Positions 8,836 to 16,755 of a stretch of DNA of 64,000 nucleotides are shown here, one piece after another. The position numbers and the translations under genes were made by a program. The DNA comes from Desulfuromonas acetexigens (GTDB taxonomy: Bacteria > Desulfobacterota > Desulfuromonadia > Desulfuromonadales > Trichloromonadaceae), in the NCBI RefSeq assembly GCF_900111775.1, contig NZ_FOJJ01000012.1:186001-250000 (forward strand), in the 5' to 3' direction. Position 1 is the stretch's first letter. The number at the start of each line of letters is the position of its first letter. The notes beneath the pieces were generated by a model, which was not told the DNA's origin, ran no database searches, and saw only the letters and a program-made list of their open reading frames with translations.

Positions 8836-9867
8836 TCAGACGAAGGTATTGATGCGACGGATAAAGGCCTTGAGCAGGCCGTAGCTGCGGTGGTTGAAGT
8901 GCATGGCCAGGCGGGGGAGGCCGAGCAGGTTGGGCTGATCGATCTCTTCCGGAAGGGGGCCGCACATGCGCAGGCTTGTGCCCGGCTTGAGAATTTCGTT
9001 GAATTCGCTCTCCAGGGTCGTGACCTGGTCATGGCTCAAGGGATGGTTCAGGCGGATGATGAGCAGATCGCGAACAAAGCGGCTGGAATGATAGACCCGA
9101 TAGAAATCGTCGATGTGCTGGACCGCCTCGACCGGATCGCGGGTGATGGAAAAAAGGCTGAAATCCTCCCCGGAAATCAGGCCCTTCTTGAGCATGGTCT
9201 TTTTCATGAAGTCGAAGAGGTTTTCCCAGTAATCGCCCTTGTCGTCGTCGATGAGCACCAGGGAAACGGGCGGGTTTTTGCCGGTCTGCATCAGGGTCAG
9301 GGTTTCCATCGCTTCATCGAGGGTGCCGAAACCGCCGGGGAAGAGGGCAACGGCGTCGGCCTCTTTAAGAAAAGCGACTTTGCGGTTGAAAAAATATTTA
9401 TAGGTGACTACGTTCTTGGCGTTGGCCATGACCGGGTTGGTTTCTTGCTCGAAGGGCAAGCGGATGTTGACGGCAAAGGAATTCTCCGCCCCGGCCCCCT
9501 CGTTCCCCGCCTGCATGATGCCGCCGCCGCCGCCGGTGATAACCATGTAGCCCCGCTCCGTGAGCATGCGGGCAAAGGTCACGCACTTCTGGTAGATCGG
9601 CTCGCTCGGCTCGGTGCGGGCCGAGCCGAAAATGGTGACCTTCTTGCGGTCCCGGTAGGGGCCGAAAATCTTGTTGGTATAGCGCATCTCCTTCATGGTG
9701 GTGCGCATCAGCTTGAGGTCGGCCAGGTAATCCGTTTCCTCTCCGGCCTTGAGGGCGCTGACGATCATTTCCCGGATCATTTCCGGGTGGTGAACGCCGA
9801 CCTTGTTCATGAGGTTGTCGATCATTTGATCGATTTCGTTATTGGTCCGGGTGAAACTCAAGTCCAT
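8836..9867 (-). CDS. LOG family protein (lysine decarboxylase-like nucleotide hydrolase fold)
   Basis: 343 residues. It carries the LOG-family signatures GGGGGIMQAGNEGAG and FPGGFGTLDEAMETLTLMQTGK; the PGGxGTxxE motif binds and hydrolyses nucleotide 5'-monophosphates or cytokinin-type ribotides. It is longer than a minimal LOG, with about 90 extra N-terminal residues and a C-terminal extension, like the nucleosidase-type members. Two ATGs are possible, 9876 and 9867. An AAGGAG site directly abuts the first and lies 9 nt before the second, so I chose 9867. Substrate not determinable from sequence. Confidence 0.8.
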   Translation of the reverse strand: MDLSFTRTNNEIDQMIDNLMNKVGVHHPEMIREMIVSALKAGEETDYLADLKLMRTTMKEMRYTNKIFGPYRDRKKVTIFGSARTEPSEPIYQKCVTFARMLTERGYMVITGGGGGIMQAGNEGAGAENSFAVNIRLPFEQETNPVMANAKNVVTYKYFFNRKVAFLKEADAVALFPGGFGTLDEAMETLTLMQTGKNPPVSLVLIDDDKGDYWENLFDFMKKTMLKKGLISGEDFSLFSITRDPVEAVQHIDDFYRVYHSSRFVRDLLIIRLNHPLSHDQVTTLESEFNEILKPGTSLRMCGPLPEEIDQPNLLGLPRLAMHFNHRSYGLLKAFIRRINTFV

Positions 9868-9934
9868 GGGAGCCATCTCCTTGAAATTACATGGTTGAAT
9901 CGGGGAAAATGATTTTCATTGTAGCACAGGCCTG

Positions 9935-10465
9935 TCAGGGCCGCGCAAGAAAAGGACGATCGCCGAGACGTTCCGCGCGGATCAGCAAACCGCGCAGGCT
10001 TGATCCCGCATAGCGCCGGTCGAAGACCTCGTAGGCCAGTCGCAGTTGGGCTTCCAGTCGGTAGAAGTCGGCGCGGTCGGCCTCATCCAGGGCCTCTTCC
10101 ACCGCTTCGCAGTTGAAGGTGATGCAGTTGAAGGGGCGGCGGGGGACATCGAGACGGCAACCGCTCGGGGCGAGAAAGGGGCAGGTGGCGGTGAAATCCG
10201 GCGGCGGCGGTTCCTCGTCCGTCGCCAGATAGCCGAGGAGGTTGACCAGGGTCAGATGATAGCGCCCTTTTTCGCAGCAGGCGCCGCCGCAGGCGGCGCA
10301 GTGCCGGGCTCCGTTCGCCCTTTGAAAAAAGGTGTGCAATTGCCGTTGGCGCGCCTGGATGTCTTGCAGGTTGCGCTCTATCCACTCCCGTTCGGAGACG
10401 GCCAGGGCGGTGAATTCGCGGCGGATGCGGCTCAGGCAGTTTTGCCAGAGGCTCGGGTCGGTCAT
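9935..10465 (-). CDS. YkgJ-type cysteine cluster protein
   Basis: 176 residues. The Cys pattern HCAACGGACCEKGRYHLT, then CPFL...GC and RPFNCITFNCE, is typical of the YkgJ/UPF0153 family of putative zinc- or iron-chelating proteins. The function of the family is unknown. It lies just downstream of the RNase P RNA gene on the same strand, separated from it by a terminator. Confidence 0.75.
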   Translation of the reverse strand: MTDPSLWQNCLSRIRREFTALAVSEREWIERNLQDIQARQRQLHTFFQRANGARHCAACGGACCEKGRYHLTLVNLLGYLATDEEPPPPDFTATCPFLAPSGCRLDVPRRPFNCITFNCEAVEEALDEADRADFYRLEAQLRLAYEVFDRRYAGSSLRGLLIRAERLGDRPFLARP

Positions 10466-10508
10466 GGATTAATCTTCCGGATCAAGGGTGATCGCGCCAG
10501 GGCGGGAC

Positions 10509-10544
10509 GAAAACCGGCGGCACATCCCAGGGGATATGCCGCCG
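10509..10544 (-). terminator. Terminator downstream of RNase P RNA
   Basis: On the minus strand CGGCGGCATATCCC pairs with GGGATGTGCCGCCG, followed by GTTTTCG. It lies about 18 nt beyond the 3' end of the RNase P RNA and before the YkgJ start at 10465. Confidence 0.65.
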
Positions 10545-10561
10545 ACGGTGTAAACAAAAGA

Positions 10562-10962
10562 TGGTCGGAGAGGCCCGTAAGCCGGGTTCTGTTCCCCGCC
10601 CCGGTTACCCTGGGCGGGGCGACGATCATTCCTCTAGGAGCGCCGTTGCCGACGCCCTCAAGCAGCCAACCCGGGAGCTTCGGACGGGCCGTCCTCAAGC
10701 GCTCCCCTATTAGGCCTTGCTCCGGATGGGGTTTACCTAGCATCCGCCGTCACCGCCGGATCTGGTGAGCTCTTACCTCACCCTTTCACCCTTACCCGTC
10801 ACGGCCTGGGCCATGACGGGCGGTCTGCTCTCTGTGGCACTATCCCTGGGGTCGCCCCCGGTCCCCGTTAGGGACCATCCCGCCCTGCGGAGCCCGGACT
10901 TTCCTCCCCCCGCCGCAGCCATAGGCCGCGGCGGGCGGCGATCGCCTGGTCCTCTCCGACCA
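10562..10962 (-). ncRNA. rnpB: RNase P RNA, bacterial class A
   Basis: About 400 nt. The ends pair perfectly as P1: TGGTCGGAGAGG on the minus strand (10962-10951) with CCTCTCCGACCA (10573-10562). The conserved core is readable on the minus strand: GAGGAAAGTCCGGGCTCC near the 5' end, the ATAGTGCCACAGAGAGCAGAC region, GGTAAGGGTGAAAGGGTG, the TAGGTAAACCCC segment and the 3' ACAGAACCCGGCTTA. The RNA is the catalytic part of RNase P, which matures the 5' ends of tRNAs. Open frames seen across this stretch are spurious. Confidence 0.95.
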
Positions 10963-11002
10963 TCTATGTCATCCGTGTCAGGGTGATTTTGCAGAGTGGC
11001 CC

Positions 11003-11713
11003 TTACATCAGCGCCGTCACATAGAGGAGGCGGTTACAATGGGGACAACTCTGGATTTCCTGAATGGTGAACAGGGTGTTGAAAAGCTGCGGCGGCAGAT
11101 GCATGTTGCAGCCCGAACAGGTGCCGTTGCGCGCCTCGACCACGGCCAGCCCGCCGCGACGTTCAAAAAGAAGCTGGTAGCGTTTGCGTAAGGGGACCGG
11201 CAGTTGATCGAAAAGGCTGTCCCGATCATGCACTTGGGTGCCGACCTGTGATTCGCATTCGCCGAGTTGCCGGGCGATTTCTTCAAGGCGGTCGGAAACC
11301 TTGGCTGTCAGTTCGGCCAGTTCCTGTTCCTTCTCCTCACGGTCGCGGGTGACGGCAGCAATCTCGCCATCCTTGGCTTGAATACGATCTTGGAGATCCT
11401 TGTTGAGCTTCTTGGCGGTGTCGATTTCCTTGAGAACCGCCACATACTCCTTCTGGGTCTTGATGGCCGGCAGATGGCCTTCGGAGCGGTGAATGTTCTG
11501 TTCCTCCTGCTCCAAGGCCAACTGCAAGGTTCTGCGTTCATCTCGAAGTTTATCGAGCTCGGACATCAGGCTTTCGACCATCGCCCGGATACGGTCCGTT
11601 TCCGAGCCCAAGGAGGCCTGCTCCTTCTCCAGGGCTTCACGACCCTGGCGAACGTTTTTCAGGTCCTGGTCGATGGCTTGCAACTCTTTGAGCAGTTTGA
11701 TCTTGTCTTGCAC
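11003..11713 (-). CDS. C4-type zinc ribbon / coiled-coil protein (DUF164-like)
   Basis: 236 residues. Residues ~5-165 form a long coiled coil (EQASLGSETDRI..., KDLQDRIQAKDGEIAAVTRD). The C-terminus has a C4 zinc ribbon: CSGCNMHLPPQ ... CPHCNRLLY. This architecture is widespread (CT398-like/DUF164) and its role is not firmly known. The start is GTG 11713, supported by GGGGAGG eight bases upstream; the ATG inside that region is out of frame. It is 57 bases downstream of the NIF3 gene, a pairing common in Desulfuromonadales-like genomes as I recall it. Confidence 0.8.
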   Translation of the reverse strand: MQDKIKLLKELQAIDQDLKNVRQGREALEKEQASLGSETDRIRAMVESLMSELDKLRDERRTLQLALEQEEQNIHRSEGHLPAIKTQKEYVAVLKEIDTAKKLNKDLQDRIQAKDGEIAAVTRDREEKEQELAELTAKVSDRLEEIARQLGECESQVGTQVHDRDSLFDQLPVPLRKRYQLLFERRGGLAVVEARNGTCSGCNMHLPPQLFNTLFTIQEIQSCPHCNRLLYVTALM

Positions 11714-11770
11714 CGTGCATCCTCCCCTATGCCCGCTGGGGGCTTTTGCGCTGTCTATGAAAAAAGGGAA

Positions 11771-12901
11771 TCAGATCGTCTGAAACGGATCTGCTTCCCC
11801 TTCGGCTGTATCGATAACGAAATTCAAGCGCCGTTCCTGCGCCACCTGCTGCAGGCGAGCGGCCAACTCCTCGACCATCAATCGCTCGGTGGCGAAGTGT
11901 CCGGCGTCGATAAGGGCCAGGCCGAGACTTTCGGCGTTACGGGCCTCGTGGTATTTGACGTCGCCGGTCACCAGGACATCCGCCCCCTGTCGTGCCGCTT
12001 CGTGAATGAGTGAAGCGCCGCTGCCGCCGCAGACCGCCACTTTGGAAATGGCGGCGGCCGGGTCGCCGACCAGGCGTGGAGCCTGGCAACGGAGGTCCTG
12101 TTTGACTCGGGCGGCAAAGTTGGCGAGGGTGACGGGCGCGGCCAGTCGACCGATGCGCCCCAGGCCGATCCCCGGTCGGCTGTTGGCCAACGGGATGAGG
12201 TCAAAGGCGACTTCCTCGTAAGGATGGGCTTTGCGCATCTTCTCCAGCACTTTGGTGGTCAGTTCCCGAGGTAGAACAGTCTCCAGGCGGACCTCCCGGA
12301 CCTCTTCGCTTTCCCCCGGTCGGCCGATGAAGGGGGTGCTCTCGGCCCCCGGTCGGAAGGTGCCGGTGCCGGTCGCGCGGAAAGCACAGCGGTCGTAACC
12401 GCCGATATGCCCGGCGCCGGAGAGGTGCAGGGCATGGGCAACCCGATCCTCGTAGCCGGCGGGAACGAAAACGACCAACTTGAGCAGATTCCCTGGGGCG
12501 CCGGTTTCCAGGGGTTGGGTCGCGAGAACGCCGAGGCGTGCCGCCAGCCAGTCGTTCAATCCGTCCCGGGCGCGGTCAAGGTTGGTGTGGGCACAGAGGA
12601 CCGCGATTCCTTCGCGTACCGCCCGAAAGAGAATCCGCCCGGTTTCGTCCTGTGGGGTCAGACGCTTGAGCGGGCGGAAGATCAGCGGATGGTGACAGAG
12701 CAGGGCTTGGGCGCCGCGACGCCGGGCTTCGTCGAGACTGGCTTCGGTAGGGTCGAGAGCGACGAGAATACGCTCCACCGGCATCCCCGGATCCCCGACC
12801 TGCAACCCGACGTTGTCCCAGTCCTCGGCCAGAGAGGGAGGGTAGAGTTTATGCAGGAGACCGGTCAGGTCCTGAAGTCGAAAGGTGGTTTGCTGAGTCA
12901 T
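11771..12901 (-). CDS. NIF3-like dinuclear metal-centre hexameric protein (DUF34, YqfO type)
   Basis: 376 residues, the longer form of the NIF3/DUF34 family in which a PII-like domain is inserted (about residues 130-235). Conserved metal-site features are visible: LCHHPLIFRPLKRLTP, AHTNLDRARDGLN and, near the C-terminus, TGDVKYHEA...LIDAGHFATERLMVE. The family has been linked to GTP cyclohydrolase I-like activities, but its in vivo role is uncertain. It follows the tRNA and its terminator on the same strand. Confidence 0.88.
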   Translation of the reverse strand: MTQQTTFRLQDLTGLLHKLYPPSLAEDWDNVGLQVGDPGMPVERILVALDPTEASLDEARRRGAQALLCHHPLIFRPLKRLTPQDETGRILFRAVREGIAVLCAHTNLDRARDGLNDWLAARLGVLATQPLETGAPGNLLKLVVFVPAGYEDRVAHALHLSGAGHIGGYDRCAFRATGTGTFRPGAESTPFIGRPGESEEVREVRLETVLPRELTTKVLEKMRKAHPYEEVAFDLIPLANSRPGIGLGRIGRLAAPVTLANFAARVKQDLRCQAPRLVGDPAAAISKVAVCGGSGASLIHEAARQGADVLVTGDVKYHEARNAESLGLALIDAGHFATERLMVEELAARLQQVAQERRLNFVIDTAEGEADPFQTI

Positions 12902-12911
12902 AATGTGTCGG

Positions 12912-12948
12912 AAAAAAAAGAGTGCAACCTTGGTCTCGTTGCACTCTT
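12912..12948 (-). terminator. Terminator of the tRNA transcription unit
   Basis: On the minus strand AAGAGTGCAAC pairs perfectly with GTTGCACTCTT across a 9-nt loop, followed by TTTTTT. It lies about 60 nt downstream of the tRNA and just before the NIF3 start. Confidence 0.88.
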
Positions 12949-13006
12949 CGTGTTTAGTATTGAGAATATGTAAATATGAGTAGTCGACTCATCGTTTCCC
13001 TTGCAG

Positions 13007-13082
13007 TGGTGGGCCCACCAGGATTCGAACCTGGGACCAACCGGTTATGAGCCGGTGGCTCTACCAACTGAGCTATAGGCCC
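13007..13082 (-). tRNA. tRNA with CAU anticodon, probably tRNA-Ile2 (or elongator tRNA-Met)
   Basis: 76 nt including an encoded CCA. The folds are clear: acceptor GGGCCTA/TGGGCCC, D arm GCTC-AGTTGGTA-GAGC, anticodon arm ACCGG-CTCATAA-CCGGT, T arm CCAGG-TTCGAAT-CCTGG. The anticodon is CAT. C4-G69 and C5-G68 in the acceptor stem are the pairs that TilS uses in E. coli to recognise tRNA-Ile2, so I favour the lysidine-modified isoleucine tRNA. Its position just downstream of rpoD fits a housekeeping block. Confidence 0.9.
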
Positions 13083-13134
13083 AAAAAACGAAAATTCAGT
13101 TTAGGCGCGGGGTGTTCTTCCGTCAAGAAAAAAA

Positions 13135-14892
13135 TCAGCTTTCCACAAAGCTCTTAAGGCGTTTGGCCCGGCTCGGATGGCGCAGTTTTCGCAGCGCCTT
13201 GGCCTCGATCTGACGGATCCGCTCGCGGGTGACGGCGAAATCCTGGCCGACCTCTTCGAGGGTATGGTCCGACTTCTCACCGATTCCGAAACGCATACGC
13301 AGCACCTTCTCTTCACGGGGGGTGAGGGTCGACAAGACGCGGGCAGTCTGGTCGGAAAGGTTCCCCTTGATCACTGCTTCGAGGGGGGAAACCACCCCCT
13401 TGTCCTCGATGAAATCCCCCAGCGAAGAGTCCTCTTCCTCGCCGATCGGCGTTTCCAGAGAGATCGGTTCCTTAGCGATCTTCAGCACCCGCCGCACCTT
13501 CTCCAGGGGCAGTTCCATGCGCTCAGCGATCTCCTCAGGAATCGGTTCGCGGCCGATTTCTTGGACGAGCTGACGACTGGTGCGGATCAGCTTGTTGATC
13601 GTCTCAATCATGTGCACCGGAATACGGATGGTGCGCGCCTGGTCGGCGATGGCCCGGGTGATGGCCTGGCGGATCCACCAGGTGGCGTAGGTGGAGAACT
13701 TGTAGCCGCGCTGATATTCGAACTTGTCCACCGCTTTCATCAGGCCGATATTCCCCTCCTGGATCAGGTCGAGGAACTGCAGGCCGCGGTTGGTGTACTT
13801 CTTGGCGATGGATACGACCAGGCGCAGGTTGGCTTCGACCAGTTCGGTCTTCGCCGATTTGGCGCGCCACTCCCCCTTGTGGACTTCCTTGAGGGATTCG
13901 AGCAGTTCCTCGGGGGCGAAGCCCGATTCTTCTTCGACCCGCTTGAACTTGCGCTGGGCGCTTTTCAGGCGCTTCTCGACTACCAGCAGGGTCTCCATGG
14001 GAACGGCCAGTTCCTCCGACACCTTGGTCGCTTCCTCCTCGCTCTTGCGCATGCGCCGCAACTGGCGTTTGATCTCCTTGTGCGGGCGATTCAGCTCCTT
14101 TTCGCAGGCGCCGACCTCGGCCATCCCCTTTTTGACCTGATCGGCCAGTTCCTTGAGGCGGTCGACAATTTTGGCGACCTGGAAATCCTTCAGGCGGATC
14201 TGCCGCAGGAGCTCGGTCGTTTCGACCTTGATCTCTTTGCATTCCTTGTCGAGGGCCTTCTTCTCTTCCTTCGAGATTTCTCCGGCCATCTGCTCCTTGA
14301 CCGCCATGAAGCGCACGTCCAGCTCACGGACCTGACCGATCAGCCCGATCAGCCGCTGACGCTGGTTTTCCTCCGCCTCGCTGCCTTCTTCTTCCTCGTA
14401 ATCCTTGGTGATTTCAGCGACGCTGATCTGCCCCCGCTCAAGGCGCTCACCGAGGGTGATGACTTCCTTGAAGGCGATCGGGGTCTTCATGATGACCCGG
14501 GCCACCAGCGCGTCCCCTTCCTCGATCCGCTTGGCGATCTCTACCTCTCCCTCCCGGGTGAGGAGAGAAACCTGCCCCATTTCACGCAGATACATGCGCA
14601 CCGGATCGCTGGTTCGACCGAGGGTGCCGGCCTCGAATTCCTCTTCCTCCCCTTCCTCTTCTTCGTCGATGTCGCCGTCGAAGGATGCGCCTTTGCGCAG
14701 GGAGATTTTCTGCTCGGTGTCGACGACTTCGATATCCATGTCGCCGAACATGCTCATGACATCGTCGAGTTGGTCGGAAGAGACCATGTCCGCCGGCAGG
14801 GCGTCATTGACCTCGTCGTAGGTGAGAAAGCCCTTTTCCTTGCCCAGATCAATCAATTGCTGTACTTCTTCAACCCTGGTTTTTTTCGACAT
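13135..14892 (-). CDS. rpoD: RNA polymerase primary sigma factor RpoD (sigma-70)
   Basis: 585 residues. Order of parts: region 1.1 ([21 protein letters not shown]), an acidic segment ([12 protein letters not shown]), region 1.2 ([21 protein letters not shown]), a long non-conserved region, region 2 ([17 protein letters not shown], which reads the -10), region 3 ([16 protein letters not shown]) and region 4 ([20 protein letters not shown], which reads the -35). It lies downstream of dnaG on the same strand with a 63-base gap, the classic macromolecular-synthesis arrangement. The tRNA gene follows 52 bases downstream. Confidence 0.97.
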   Translation of the reverse strand: MSKKTRVEEVQQLIDLGKEKGFLTYDEVNDALPADMVSSDQLDDVMSMFGDMDIEVVDTEQKISLRKGASFDGDIDEEEEGEEEEFEAGTLGRTSDPVRMYLREMGQVSLLTREGEVEIAKRIEEGDALVARVIMKTPIAFKEVITLGERLERGQISVAEITKDYEEEEGSEAEENQRQRLIGLIGQVRELDVRFMAVKEQMAGEISKEEKKALDKECKEIKVETTELLRQIRLKDFQVAKIVDRLKELADQVKKGMAEVGACEKELNRPHKEIKRQLRRMRKSEEEATKVSEELAVPMETLLVVEKRLKSAQRKFKRVEEESGFAPEELLESLKEVHKGEWRAKSAKTELVEANLRLVVSIAKKYTNRGLQFLDLIQEGNIGLMKAVDKFEYQRGYKFSTYATWWIRQAITRAIADQARTIRIPVHMIETINKLIRTSRQLVQEIGREPIPEEIAERMELPLEKVRRVLKIAKEPISLETPIGEEEDSSLGDFIEDKGVVSPLEAVIKGNLSDQTARVLSTLTPREEKVLRMRFGIGEKSDHTLEEVGQDFAVTRERIRQIEAKALRKLRHPSRAKRLKSFVES

Positions 14893-14955
14893 GCGCTGTC
14901 TTCCCCTCTGGGTTCATGGCTGAACCGGTGGAATCTTTGGGTAAAATTTCAATGG

Positions 14956-16755
14956 TTATTTTTTTAATTCGCGGCTGAGGCGCAGGCGTTCGGCCTGGCA
15001 GGTGGCCGCGCGTTCCGCCTCGCCCTGCTTTTCGGCCTGGCGAATCTCTTCGTCGAGTTCCCGGATACGTCGTTTCAGGGTCTCTTTAAGCACCGTCTGG
15101 TGGCAGTCACGCAGGATGCGCCCCCGTTCATCGGCGAAAGATTTTTCGTCCTTGACAAGAATACCCGAAAGAATCGCTTTCTGCTCTTCGTCGAGGCGCT
15201 CAAAAATGAGCGATTCGGTCAATATTTCTTCTTCCTTACCGCGGGCGATGATCTCTTCGGCGATTTTTTGACGGTCAGGGTCGAGAAAAAGTTCTCCGAC
15301 CCCTTCGGCGGAGACTTCCGCGCGGGCGCCGGCGTCATCCATCATCAACCGCAGCAGCCATTCCTGGGCCTTGATTTCCCGGGATGGACCGGTCGGGACC
15401 CGGCGCGGCGGCGTGGCGGGTTGCCGGGGCGTGGGGGGCGCAACAGGAGCGCTTGGCGCGACCGGCAGGGAAAGTTTTTTTTCAAGCAAATCCTGGGCCA
15501 GGCCGGTGCGCTGCGCCAGATTCCGCAGATAAAGACCGCGTTCGATCTCGCTCGGCACCAGCTTGAGCCGCGCCAGGAACTCCTCGGTCGCTCGCGCTCG
15601 CCCCTCGATGCCGTCCCCCTGCTCGTCGAGCAACGCGTCGAGATAGACTTCCAACACCGGTCGCGCCTGGTTGAGTCGCTCGGTGAAGGCGTTGGGGCCG
15701 GCTTTGACCAGGAAGGAGTCGGGATCCTCCCCGGCGTCGAGAGGCACCACCGCGACTGAAAGGCCGAGGGGGAGGAGCACCTCCATGGCGCGGAAAGTCG
15801 CTTTGCGACCGGCCTGGTCCTGGTCGAAGAGGAGCAGCACCTTCTTGGCGTAGCGTTGCAGCAGGCGGCCGTGCTCTTCGGTGAGGGCCGTGCCGCAGGT
15901 CGCTGCCGCGTTGGCGAAACCGGCCCGATACAGAGCGAGATGGTCGAAGTAGCCCTCGACCACAATCGCCGTGTCGTTTTTGCGCATCGCCTCGCGCCCC
16001 TGGGCCAGGCCGTAGAGCATCCGCCCCTTATGGTAGAGGGGGGATTCGGGCGAATTCAGATACTTGGGCAGGCGGTCGTCGAGGACCCGGCCGCCGAAGG
16101 CTGCGACCTTGCCGCCAAGGTCGATGATCGGAAAAAGCAGGCGGTTGCGAAAGAGGTCGTAATCCCCCCGCCCTTCTTTCCCCGGCCGGATCAGCCCCAG
16201 CTCCCGCGCTTCCTTGGCGTCGAAACCCTTGCGTGTCAGATGTTCGACCAAGCCGTCCCAGCGTTCCGGAGCGAAACCAAGGCGGAAGGTCCGCGCCATC
16301 TCGCCGTCGTACCCCCGTTTGCGCAGATACTGGCGTCCCGCCGCCCCTTCCGGTCCGTCGAGCAGGATCTGGTGATAATAGTCGCAGGCGACCTCGTTGA
16401 TCCGTGCCAGCCGTTCCCGTTCCTCGCGGCGCCGGAGTTCGGCCGGGCTGACGGCCTCTTCCTCGATGCGGATGCCGACCCGTTCGCCGAGTTTCCGCAC
16501 CACCTCGGGGAAGGCCAGCCCTTCCATGCGCATGAGAAAGGAAAAAACGTCGCCCCCCACGCCGCAACCAAAGCAGTGAAAGATCTGCTTGGCACTGTTG
16601 ACGTTGAAGGACGGGGTTTTTTCCCCATGAAAAGGGCAGAGTCCGAGGTGATTGTGCCCGGAGCGCTTGAGCGTGACATAGGAGGAAACGACCTCGACAA
16701 TATCGATGTGCTCGCGGATTTCCCGGATGGTTTCTTCGGCGATGTGTCCCGTCAT
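14956..16755 (-). CDS. dnaG: DNA primase DnaG
   Basis: 599 residues. The N-terminal zinc site is LCPFHGEKTPSF ... FHCFGCGVGGD. The TOPRIM domain has VVEGYFDHLALY (catalytic Glu) and LLFDQDQAGRKA (DxD). The C-terminal third is the helicase-interaction domain, preceded by a Pro-rich linker near residue 430. It synthesises RNA primers at the replication fork. The start overlaps the mutS2 stop by four bases (ATGA), so translation is probably coupled. Confidence 0.97.
   Translation of the reverse strand: MTGHIAEETIREIREHIDIVEVVSSYVTLKRSGHNHLGLCPFHGEKTPSFNVNSAKQIFHCFGCGVGGDVFSFLMRMEGLAFPEVVRKLGERVGIRIEEEAVSPAELRRREERERLARINEVACDYYHQILLDGPEGAAGRQYLRKRGYDGEMARTFRLGFAPERWDGLVEHLTRKGFDAKEARELGLIRPGKEGRGDYDLFRNRLLFPIIDLGGKVAAFGGRVLDDRLPKYLNSPESPLYHKGRMLYGLAQGREAMRKNDTAIVVEGYFDHLALYRAGFANAAATCGTALTEEHGRLLQRYAKKVLLLFDQDQAGRKATFRAMEVLLPLGLSVAVVPLDAGEDPDSFLVKAGPNAFTERLNQARPVLEVYLDALLDEQGDGIEGRARATEEFLARLKLVPSEIERGLYLRNLAQRTGLAQDLLEKKLSLPVAPSAPVAPPTPRQPATPPRRVPTGPSREIKAQEWLLRLMMDDAGARAEVSAEGVGELFLDPDRQKIAEEIIARGKEEEILTESLIFERLDEEQKAILSGILVKDEKSFADERGRILRDCHQTVLKETLKRRIRELDEEIRQAEKQGEAERAATCQAERLRLSRELKK

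Noticed and set aside
8121-9032. 303-codon version of the Slp-like gene starting at 9032
   Set aside because: The extension overlaps the LOG gene and has no lipoprotein signal at its start; ATG 8708 has AAGGAG and a lipobox.
10046-10768. Open frames on both strands across 10462-10768
   Set aside because: They lie over RNase P RNA, whose conserved core and P1 pairing are clear.
13177-14967. 596-codon plus-strand frame opposite rpoD
   Set aside because: A shadow of rpoD; composition is that of the complementary strand and no domain is recognised.
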